A stretch of DNA of 20,594 nucleotides from JBAZKK01 sp041650795 (GTDB lineage Bacteria > Omnitrophota > Gorgyraeia > Gygaellales > Profunditerraquicolaceae). Location: assembly GCA_041650795.1 (NCBI GenBank), contig JBAZKK010000020.1:1-20594 (forward strand). Direction: 5' to 3'. This document shows, piece by piece, positions 14,583-20,594 of this stretch. The first letter of the stretch is position 1, and every line of letters begins with the position of its first letter. The position numbers were made by a program, and so were the translations under genes. The notes below the pieces were generated by a model. It did not search any database. It worked only from the letters and a program-made list of their open reading frames with translations, and was not told where the DNA came from.

Positions 14583-15845
14583 ATGGCGAAGCGCAGGGTA
14601 GTCATCACGGGCCTTGGGGTAATATCCCCTAACGGCATCGGTAAGGACGCTGTCTGGAAAGCGATGTCGGGCGGGGTATCTGCGGTAAGGCGGGTTGAGG
14701 GGTTTGACGTATCGATGTTCAATACCCATATTGCCGCCGAGGTAAGGGATTTCAATCCCTTTGCGCTGGGATTGACTCACGAAGAGGCAATGCGCATGGA
14801 CCGCTATGTGCAGTTCGGGGTGGTTGCCGCTGACATGGCGGTAAAAGACAGCGGCCTGGATTTTTCCAAGGTAGATACGGAGCGTGCGGGGGTATGCCTG
14901 GCTAATGCCATCTGCGGGACCAAATACATGGAAGAGGAATTTGCCCTTGTTACCGATGACGGCAAGAATCCGATTGACCCCTCAAAGGTAAGGAAGGACC
15001 TTTATGACGCCGCGATGTTTAATACCCCTTCCATCGAGATATCCAGCCGTTACGGATTGAATGGTGTCACAAATACCCTTTCTACCGGCTGTACCGCAGG
15101 AACAGACTCCCTGGGGTTTGCCCTGGAGGTTATTCAGGACGGAGAACAGGATGTTATGCTTGCCGGAGCAGCTGAGGCGCCGCTTACGCCTGTTACTTTC
15201 GGGTCCTTTGATGTGGTTAATGTCCTTTCTTGCCGCAATGACGAGCCGGAAAAGGCCAGCCGGCCGTTTGATAAAAAACGCGACGGTTTTGTGCTCTCGG
15301 AGGGGGCGGGTATCCTTATTCTGGAGGAACTCGGACACGCCTTAAGGCGTAACGCTTTCATCTACGCTGAGATTGCTGGTTTCGGGACCAGCTGCAACGC
15401 ATTTCACATGACCGATTTGCCTGCCGACGGCACAGCCATGGCAAACTGCATTATCCTTTCGCTTAAAGATGCCGGGATGAATCCGCAGGACATCGATTAC
15501 ATCAACGCCCACGGTTCGTCTACCCGCATGAACGATATCTTCGAGACGTCGGCATACAAGATGGTTTTCGGAGATTATGCCTATAGACTTCCCATAAGTT
15601 CGCTTAAATCCATGATAGGGCATCCACTGGCAGCTGCGAATGCAATTGAGCTGGTGGTAGGGGCTATGATATTTCAAAAGGATATTCTGCCTCCGACTAT
15701 CAACCAGCAGGAAAAGGATCCGCAATGCGACCTGGATTATATTCCCAATACCGCACGCAGCCAGAAGGTCAACACGATTTTAAAGACGAGCAGCGGATTC
15801 TCGGGGATACATTCGTCCCTCATCATTAAAAGGTTCAAGGAATAA
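14583..15845 (+). CDS. Type II polyketide ketosynthase alpha (KS-alpha)
   Basis: It catalyses decarboxylative condensation of malonyl-ACP units. The 420-residue protein has the thiolase fold: VVITGLGVISPNGIG at the start, nucleophile Cys170 in LSTGCTAGTDS, His310 in NAHGSSTRMND, Lys342 and His347 in LKSMIGHPLAAANA. The TGCTAG context and the HGSST-x-x-ND segment look like actinobacterial aromatic KS-alpha; FabF is a less likely reading because a KS-beta partner follows. The ribosome binding site AAGGAG ends 9 bases before the ATG. The stop overlaps the KS-beta start by 1 base (TAATG), the coupling expected for a heterodimer. Confidence 0.92.
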   Translation: MAKRRVVITGLGVISPNGIGKDAVWKAMSGGVSAVRRVEGFDVSMFNTHIAAEVRDFNPFALGLTHEEAMRMDRYVQFGVVAADMAVKDSGLDFSKVDTERAGVCLANAICGTKYMEEEFALVTDDGKNPIDPSKVRKDLYDAAMFNTPSIEISSRYGLNGVTNTLSTGCTAGTDSLGFALEVIQDGEQDVMLAGAAEAPLTPVTFGSFDVVNVLSCRNDEPEKASRPFDKKRDGFVLSEGAGILILEELGHALRRNAFIYAEIAGFGTSCNAFHMTDLPADGTAMANCIILSLKDAGMNPQDIDYINAHGSSTRMNDIFETSAYKMVFGDYAYRLPISSLKSMIGHPLAAANAIELVVGAMIFQKDILPPTINQQEKDPQCDLDYIPNTARSQKVNTILKTSSGFSGIHSSLIIKRFKE

Positions 15846-17074
15846 TGGATAAGAAGATCGCAGTTACGGGTATCGGGGTAGTGGCTCCTTCCGGGATAGG
15901 CAAGCGCCAGTTCTGGGCCAACATCAAATCCGGCAGGTCATTTGTAAAGAAGATTACCCGTTTTGACTCCTCAAGGTACCCTTCGCATATTGCCGGCCAG
16001 ATTGACGATTTGGAAAAATACAGCCATGTCTCCGAGCGGCTCCTGAAAAAAATAGATACCTTCTCGCACATGGCGCTGGTTGCCTCGGAGCTTGCGCTGC
16101 AGGATTCCGGTATCGATATCAAGCAGGAAAACCCTAACCTCGTAGGCATATTCCTGGGCAATGCAATTGGCGGCTGGCTCTATGCAGAGACAGAGCTGCG
16201 TGACCTCTACCTTGAAGGCAGGCAGGGCGTATCTCCTTATATGGCATCGGCGTGGTTCCCGGCTGCGCCGCAGGGGCAGGTGTCGATTTATTACGGTATC
16301 AAAGGTTTTTCCAAGACCGTAGTTGCCGACCGCGCAGGTTCCCTAATGGCCATAGGATATGCCCGCAAGACCTTAAGCAAAGAGAGGCTGGAATTGATTT
16401 TAGCCGGGGGGATGGAGGCCCCGGTGACGCCGTATTCATTGTTGTGCTGCAATACCTACGGGGGGTTATCCTGCGATAATGAACACCCGGAGAGCGCTTA
16501 CCGGCCTTTTGATAAAAAGCGCAGCGGATTTGTGATAGGGGAGGGCGCGGGTGTTATTACCATGGAGGGGATAGAGAGGGCAAAGGCGCGCCAGGCAAAT
16601 ATCCTGGCGTTCATCAGCGGTTATGCCACAACCTGCGACGGGGTGGACAGGATTAACCCCGATATCTCCGGCAGGGAGTTGGCGCGCGCCATAAAGATAG
16701 CCTTGGCATCTGCCAAGGCAGCTGTAGATGACATCGATTTTATCAGTCTTGACGGGCTGGCGCTTCAGGATTGGGATGAGAGCGAGGCCAGGGCAATACA
16801 GGATGTTTTCGCAAGACGCGCTAAAGAGGTTCCTGTCAGTTGCCCCAAGTCCATGTTCGGGAATCTCCTGGGCGCCTCTGGGGCGCTAGATCTGATTATT
16901 ACTATCCAGGCGATGGAGCATGGCCTCTTGCCTCCAACGATTAACCTGGGTAAGCCTGACCCCGCAGGCCTTAATTATATTATTGAGCCGCGTGAGTGCA
17001 AGATCCGCAAGGCTTTGGTTATTTCGCGCGGCCGCGGCGGCATTAATACCGTATTAGTAGTCGAAAAACCTTAG
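15845..17074 (+). CDS. Type II polyketide KS-beta / chain length factor
   Basis: KS-beta pairs with KS-alpha and sets the chain length. The 409-residue protein has the whole ketosynthase fold (IAVTGIGVVAPSGIG start; YRPFDKKRSGFVIGEGAG) but no active-site residues: the nucleophile position in VVADRAGSLM is Arg163, the first His becomes Asp/Gly in ISLDGLALQDWDESEA, and the second His becomes Asn in SMFGNLLGASGA. Typical actinobacterial KS-beta has Gln at the nucleophile position, so Arg is unusual. Lys in CPKSMFG is kept. Loss of all three in a gene overlapping KS-alpha makes the assignment strong. Its TAG stop lies at the first bases of repeat copy B. Confidence 0.9.
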   Translation: MDKKIAVTGIGVVAPSGIGKRQFWANIKSGRSFVKKITRFDSSRYPSHIAGQIDDLEKYSHVSERLLKKIDTFSHMALVASELALQDSGIDIKQENPNLVGIFLGNAIGGWLYAETELRDLYLEGRQGVSPYMASAWFPAAPQGQVSIYYGIKGFSKTVVADRAGSLMAIGYARKTLSKERLELILAGGMEAPVTPYSLLCCNTYGGLSCDNEHPESAYRPFDKKRSGFVIGEGAGVITMEGIERAKARQANILAFISGYATTCDGVDRINPDISGRELARAIKIALASAKAAVDDIDFISLDGLALQDWDESEARAIQDVFARRAKEVPVSCPKSMFGNLLGASGALDLIITIQAMEHGLLPPTINLGKPDPAGLNYIIEPRECKIRKALVISRGRGGINTVLVVEKP

Positions 17075-17146
17075 GGACGGTTCTCAACTACGGTTAAAAG
17101 TGTCCCCTGGCGGGACAGTTCTAAGGGGGATTCAGAACCGTCCCTG
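17073..17146. repeat. Interspersed palindromic repeat, copy B
   Basis: This 74-bp element begins AGGGACGGTTCTC and ends AGAACCGTCCCTG, which are inverse to each other over about 12 bases. An inner stem pairs TGTCCC with GGGACA. Its first 34 bases equal the inverse of copy A. It overlaps the KS-beta stop codon and fills the gap before the radical SAM gene, leaving 17 bases that hold the ribosome binding site. Confidence 0.88.
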
Positions 17147-17163
17147 GTAGATGAGGAGGAGAG

Positions 17164-18624
17164 ATGAAGATTTTATTTGTAATGCCTAAGGTTGGGGCAT
17201 GGGCAACGCACGGGATACACAGGTCTCCGAACCAGCTTTATGCGCATTGGGCAGCCTATATCCGCGAAGCCGGCTATGCGGATGTCTCGGTTATCGACGG
17301 CAGGGCCCTTGAGATACCGATGGATGAATTGGTTGAGCAGGTCAAGGCAAAGAATCCCGATATCGTGGTTATGGGTGAGCAGATACACGGCTACGGCGGC
17401 TACGGCGTCCTGCGCCATTTCAAAGAGGCCTCCCAGAGGATAAAAAAAGAACTTCCTAAAACTAAAATAATTTTGGGAGGATTATGGTATTCTGCCATGC
17501 CTGTTCCGACATTAGAGGAAAACCCGGCAGTTGATTTTGTAGTTATGGGAGAAGAGGAGTCCTTTGCGGATTTAGTAGAGGCCATAGACAAGAAGAAGGA
17601 CTTTAAAGATGTCGCAGGGGTTACCTCGCGCATTGACGGCCAGATCGTCATGGGGCCGCACAAGCCTCTTATGACTGACCTTGATAAGCTGCCCCTGCCG
17701 GCATATGACCTGTTCCCTATGGACAAATATGTCGGGCATACTTATTGGAAGCCGTTTGTGGATATGGTGACCTCCCGCGGCTGCCCTTCGGCGTGTACGT
17801 TTTGTTATGAATGGGACCAGTTTGACCCGCGCCACCCTTCGGACTTTCTGAAATGGCGCGCTAAATCCCCGGAGCGCGTCATCGAAGAGCTTGAGCTCCT
17901 GCATAAAAAATACGGGGTGCAGGTCGTAGGCATACAGGATGATAATTTTAACGTGGACCCGCAGCGCGTCAAGAGGTTCTGCGAGCTCAAGAAACAAAAA
18001 AATATCCCCACAAAATGGTTTTCTCTAGGGCGGGCCGTGGATTGGGTGAACTGCGAATCCATCCTGCCGCTTATGAAAGAGGTGGGCTTGATTATGGGCG
18101 TCTTTGGCATTGAGGTTACCACGCAGTCGGAGCTCAAGAGGATAGCCAAGGGCACGACTATCGAGCAGATAAAGAAGACCATCGAGATCCTGCGTAAGAA
18201 CGACATCGCGATTGTCGCCGATATCATGATGGGTTTTGATTATGATACCGAGGAGATTATTAAACAGAGGTTTGAGTTTGCCGATGAGGCTGACCCGGAC
18301 GTCCTCTGGATCGGTTATGTCACGCCCGCTCCGAATTCTCCGATGTGGAGGATAGCCTTGAAGAAAAACTGGATTGACCCCAAAAAAGTTGATTTCAGCA
18401 CCTGGGATTTTCTGCATCCTGTTATACCTACGGATTACCTGACTGTTGAAGACCTCGGACGTTTAGGCTCATGGTGCATGCGGGAGTTCTTCTCCAAGCC
18501 CGGCAGGATTAACCGTATTATGGAGAGCAATTTTGACCCTTTGGCAAAGCTCTGTTTCCAGGACGTCATGGCAGGCGTCGGGAAGTGGGAGGCCGGAGCT
18601 ACTAAGGGCGAGGTCCACATCTAA
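17164..18624 (+). CDS. B12-binding-domain radical SAM enzyme (BchE-like group)
   Basis: The 486-residue protein has an N-terminal Rossmann-like cobalamin-binding domain (about 1-150: ILFVMPKVG, NPDIVVMGEQIHGYGG, KIILGGLWYSAM) and a radical SAM domain with Cys207, Cys211 and Cys214 (CPSACTFC) to hold a 4Fe-4S cluster. The DxHxxG cobalamin motif is not obvious, as in some relatives. Further marks are VQVVGIQDDNF and IMMGFDYDTEEI. Members do difficult C-H chemistry such as methylation, ring formation, and (BchE) oxygen-independent oxidation. In an aromatic polyketide locus it could replace an O2-dependent oxygenase or act as a methylase. GAGGAGGAG is the ribosome binding site. The gene is enclosed by repeat copies B and C. 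Confidence 0.85.
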   Translation: MKILFVMPKVGAWATHGIHRSPNQLYAHWAAYIREAGYADVSVIDGRALEIPMDELVEQVKAKNPDIVVMGEQIHGYGGYGVLRHFKEASQRIKKELPKTKIILGGLWYSAMPVPTLEENPAVDFVVMGEEESFADLVEAIDKKKDFKDVAGVTSRIDGQIVMGPHKPLMTDLDKLPLPAYDLFPMDKYVGHTYWKPFVDMVTSRGCPSACTFCYEWDQFDPRHPSDFLKWRAKSPERVIEELELLHKKYGVQVVGIQDDNFNVDPQRVKRFCELKKQKNIPTKWFSLGRAVDWVNCESILPLMKEVGLIMGVFGIEVTTQSELKRIAKGTTIEQIKKTIEILRKNDIAIVADIMMGFDYDTEEIIKQRFEFADEADPDVLWIGYVTPAPNSPMWRIALKKNWIDPKKVDFSTWDFLHPVIPTDYLTVEDLGRLGSWCMREFFSKPGRINRIMESNFDPLAKLCFQDVMAGVGKWEAGATKGEVHI

Positions 18625-18628
18625 GCTT

Positions 18629-18704
18629 AGGGACGGTTCTCAGGGGCAAAGCTAACCTGTCCCCTAAAAGGAGCAGGTTATAGGCGACTCAAGAACCATC
18701 CCTG
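18629..18704. repeat. Interspersed palindromic repeat, copy C
   Basis: This 76-bp element begins AGGGACGGTTCTC and ends AAGAACCATCCCTG, so one base of the right arm has changed. It shares the ends and a TGTCCCCT core with copy B, in the same direction, but the middle differs; here the inner stem pairs AACCTG with CAGGTT. It starts 4 bases after the radical SAM stop and ends 17 bases before the ACP start. Confidence 0.85.
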
Positions 18705-18721
18705 ATTTGAGGGAGGTTAGG

Positions 18722-18952
18722 ATGGAGATAAAAGAAAAGATAAAGGAAGTGATAGCAGGAGTGCTTAAGGTGCGGGCTGAAGAAATAAAGGACGATGCCA
18801 AGCTGTACGAAGGCATAGGCGTGGATTCTACCGAGATGGTGGAGGTTGTGATTTCGCTGGAGAAGGCCTTTAATACCAAGTTTAGCCCCAAGGAGATCAC
18901 CAAGTTCTCCACGCTAAGCGAAATTGAGAAAGCCATTCAATCAAGGCTTTGA
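18722..18952 (+). CDS. Acyl carrier protein
   Basis: It carries the growing chain on a 4'-phosphopantetheine arm. The 76-residue acidic protein has the four-helix ACP pattern; Ser36 in GVDSTEMVE is the attachment site, DST instead of the usual DSL. I chose ATG 18722, preceded by GAGGGAGGT, over an in-frame TTG 15 bases upstream. It completes the minimal KS-alpha/KS-beta/ACP set, but it is separated from KS-beta by the radical SAM gene and two repeats. The cyclase start is 5 bases after its stop. Confidence 0.92.
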   Translation: MEIKEKIKEVIAGVLKVRAEEIKDDAKLYEGIGVDSTEMVEVVISLEKAFNTKFSPKEITKFSTLSEIEKAIQSRL

Positions 18953-18957
18953 CGCTC

Positions 18958-19758
18958 ATGCGCATCGTTGACTTAAGCCTACCTATAGACGAGAAGGCGT
19001 TCGAGGTCCACAAGGTCGATATCGAGCGCGTAAGCCACAAGGCGGGGATAGAAAAGTTCAACCGCGTCATCATGGGCAAGACCCTGTTGGGCAGGATGCA
19101 ATATGCCCTCGGCAAGCGCATCCTTAAAAAAGAAGACCTGCCTGACGAAGAGTTCCTTTCGCTGGAGATCGTGCATGCTCCGGTGCACATCGGAACCCAC
19201 CTGGATTATTCCTTTCACTACGGCTCCCGCTCTGAAAACCGCAAATCCAAGACCGCCGAGGAGATACCTCTGGAATGGTGTTATGCGGACGGCGTCAAGC
19301 TTGACCTTAGGCATAAGAAACCGAACGAGACAATAAGCGCCGAAGACATCTGTCGGGGATTAGCCAGGATAAACTACACCCTTAAGGCCAGCGACATCGT
19401 TTTATTATTTACGGGCGCGGATAAATTGTACGGCACCCCAGCGTATTTTTCGGATTATCCCGGAGTGGACATCTCGGCAATAGATTATATGTTGGATAGA
19501 GGGGTAAGGATATTCGGCACGGATACTATGGGTATTGACCGGCCATACCGCTTTATGCTGCATGAATTTTTGAAAACCAGGGATATAGCCAGGCTTTATC
19601 CCGCGCATTTCTACGGGAGGAAGCGCGAGTTTATCCATATCGAGCGCCTGGCGAATCTCAATAGTATCCCAGACTCGGGGTTCAAGATAATCTGTTTTCC
19701 GGTAAAGATTAAGGATACCGGCGCTGCCTGGGCAAGGGTAGTAGCGGTGACGGAATAA
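18958..19758 (+). CDS. PF04199 cyclase family protein, likely polyketide cyclase
   Basis: PF04199 includes metal-dependent kynurenine formamidases and cyclases found in aromatic polyketide clusters. The 266-residue protein starts MRIVDLSLPID, a typical opening; I used ATG 18958, although an in-frame TTG at 18949 overlaps the ACP stop. The metal-binding motif HxGTHxDxxxH is complete: His77, His81, Asp83 and His87 in HIGTHLDYSFH. The gene lies between the ACP and an SRPBCC aromatase, so second- or third-ring closure of the polyketide is the best reading. A hydrolase acting on another substrate remains possible. Confidence 0.85.
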   Translation: MRIVDLSLPIDEKAFEVHKVDIERVSHKAGIEKFNRVIMGKTLLGRMQYALGKRILKKEDLPDEEFLSLEIVHAPVHIGTHLDYSFHYGSRSENRKSKTAEEIPLEWCYADGVKLDLRHKKPNETISAEDICRGLARINYTLKASDIVLLFTGADKLYGTPAYFSDYPGVDISAIDYMLDRGVRIFGTDTMGIDRPYRFMLHEFLKTRDIARLYPAHFYGRKREFIHIERLANLNSIPDSGFKIICFPVKIKDTGAAWARVVAVTE

Positions 19759-19781
19759 TCAGCGTTTTGCCTTTTTAGCTT

Positions 19782-19903
19782 ACACCCAATCCTATCGCAC
19801 CTTGACTTAAAGGAATGTCAAGTACGCCCTTTCTGGGCTGGATGGATTGGCGTGCGTCTGATATTATTACGCCCAAACCTATCGGATGGTTTGGCGTGCG
19901 TCT
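19782..19903. repeat. Structured repeat pair in the aromatase leader
   Basis: A long unit (19782-19859) and a short unit (19869-19903) share start and end sequences: ACACCCAATCCTATCG / ACGCCCAAACCTATCG, and GGATGGATTGGCGTGCGTCT / GGATGGTTTGGCGTGCGTCT. In each, the two ends pair. The base pairs differ between units in a compensating way (AATCC with GGATT; AAACC with GGTTT). The long unit also contains stems CTTGAC/GTCAAG (19801-19822) and GCCC/GGGC (19827-19838). It could be a REP-like element or a leader RNA structure. Confidence 0.65.
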
Positions 19904-19921
19904 CTACGCAAGGAGGGCGAT

Positions 19922-20362
19922 ATGGGTCATACGTGTAATTCAATTATAATCAATGCGCCGTACGAATTGGTATTTGATATCTCAAACGATATCCCGCGCT
20001 GGACCGAACTCTTCGGCGGCGAGTATCAAAAGGCGGAGGTCACCAAACGCGACGGCAATAAAATCACCTTCCGTCTTACCGATGATGAGGACAAGTCCTG
20101 GCAGTCCTGGCGCCTCTTGCTTAAAGGCAACTACCTTGCCTATGCCGAAAGGGAGGAGCCGAAACTCCCGTTTAAATACATGAAGATAATCTGGCTCTAT
20201 ACCCCTAAGCCCGAAGGGATTGAGCTGACCTGGATACAGCACTTTGAAATGGATGAGAAGGCAAAATTCAATGACGAGCAGGTAGAAGGGTTTATCAACA
20301 AGCATTCAAAGGAAAACCTCAAGATTTTTAAGGACGTCATTGAAAGAGAAGCCGCTAAATAA
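19922..20362 (+). CDS. SRPBCC aromatase/cyclase (TcmN / WhiE-ORFVI-like)
   Basis: It would hold the nascent poly-beta-ketone in its SRPBCC (START-like) cavity and direct first-ring closure and aromatisation. The 146-residue single-domain protein opens MGHTCNSIIINAPYELVFD and continues ISNDIPRWTELFGGEYQKAEV, then FKYMKIIWLYTP and ELTWIQHFEMDEKAKFND. This order and wording closely follow actinobacterial TcmN N-domain/WhiE ORFVI aromatases. I placed the start at ATG 19922, behind AAGGAGGG; the ATG at 19886 would add twelve residues and lies within the repeat. It is 163 bases after the cyclase. Confidence 0.9.
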   Translation: MGHTCNSIIINAPYELVFDISNDIPRWTELFGGEYQKAEVTKRDGNKITFRLTDDEDKSWQSWRLLLKGNYLAYAEREEPKLPFKYMKIIWLYTPKPEGIELTWIQHFEMDEKAKFNDEQVEGFINKHSKENLKIFKDVIEREAAK

Positions 20363-20594
20363 TTGAAGAAGACCACGTTTGCCCTCCTCTGCATAGAAGG
20401 AGCGGTTCTTTCTTTTAACGTAGCTGCCTGCGCGGCGCTTGTGCCGGCGATTGCGCGGGGGTTTGGCGTGGCAACGTTTGTTGCCGGGCGCGCAGTCTGG
20501 CTTTATATGATTCCCTACGGAGTAGCCGCGCTTGTCTACGGACCTTTGGTGCGCGCGTTTGACGCCAAAAATGTAGAGTCGGTATGCTTTTTGC
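20363..20594 (+). CDS. Major facilitator superfamily transporter, N-terminal part
   Basis: The frame is open from a TTG at 20363, directly after the aromatase TAA and in the same frame, to the window edge, about 77 residues. A first membrane span (FALLCIEGAVLSFNVAACAALVPAIARGF) and a second (VAGRAVWLYMIPYGVAALVYGPLVRAF) are visible, followed by DAKNVES, similar in place to MFS motif A. The rest is outside the window. The TTG start is the best available because no ATG occurs before the first span. As the next gene after the aromatase it is likely the exporter of the polyketide product, a role inferred from position. Confidence 0.7.
   Translation, partial: MKKTTFALLCIEGAVLSFNVAACAALVPAIARGFGVATFVAGRAVWLYMIPYGVAALVYGPLVRAFDAKNVESVCFL

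Noticed and set aside
14583..17074. Two FabF-type fatty acid synthases
   Set aside because: The second protein has lost all three catalytic residues and overlaps the first gene by one base, and aromatase, cyclase and ACP follow, which fits a KS-alpha/KS-beta pair.
19886..19921. Longer start for the aromatase gene
   Set aside because: The ATG at 19886 lies inside the repeat, has no ribosome binding site, and adds residues not found in the family; ATG 19922 follows AAGGAGGG.

Overview
Every gene seen in this 20.6 kb window lies on the plus strand, and gaps are short. The organism is a diderm bacterium: there is a TolC-type outer membrane channel, an RND inner membrane pump, and a lipoprotein periplasmic adaptor. 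Several genes, including the B12/radical-SAM enzyme and the TIGR04076-type protein, suggest an uncultured, probably anaerobic lineage such as Omnitrophota. That placement is inferred from gene style and memory, not from a marker search.

Region 1 (1-6296) is mostly housekeeping and envelope genes. It holds the end of a DUF1846-like gene, a PurF-like amidophosphoribosyltransferase whose glutaminase nucleophile is Ser instead of Cys, era, a small membrane protein, a coiled-coil membrane-anchored protein, a YuiD/DUF212 divergent PAP2 protein, a LysM plus L,D-transpeptidase, accA, and a PadR regulator.

Region 2 (6297-12557) is a self-contained efflux operon: a promoter with an operator-like palindrome, a MarR regulator, a TolC-like channel, a lipoprotein membrane fusion protein, an RND pump, and a small PG0541-type PII-like protein.

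Region 3 (12558-20594, running off the right edge) is the most interesting part. It starts at a strong promoter that shares 15 identical bases with the MarR promoter and carries a perfect 18-bp palindrome. The genes encode a small PCP_red-like protein, a ketopantoate-reductase-family protein, a double-domain TIGR04076 protein, ketosynthase KS-alpha (Cys-His-His triad), its catalytically dead partner KS-beta/chain length factor, a B12-type radical SAM enzyme, an acyl carrier protein, a PF04199 cyclase, a TcmN/WhiE-VI-like SRPBCC aromatase/cyclase, and the start of an MFS exporter. Together these have the composition of an aromatic type II polyketide synthase, in which KS-alpha/KS-beta and ACP build a poly-beta-ketone, the two cyclases fold it, the radical SAM enzyme could do oxygen-independent tailoring, and the MFS protein exports the product. 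No malonyltransferase, phosphopantetheinyl transferase, or oxygenase is visible.

Two families of palindromic repeats punctuate the window. Three copies of a roughly 75-95 bp element ending in AGGGACGGTTCTC / AGAACCGTCCCTG lie directly after era, after KS-beta, and after the radical SAM gene, so the radical SAM gene sits between two same-direction copies. A different structured repeat, present as a long and a short version, fills the leader of the aromatase gene.
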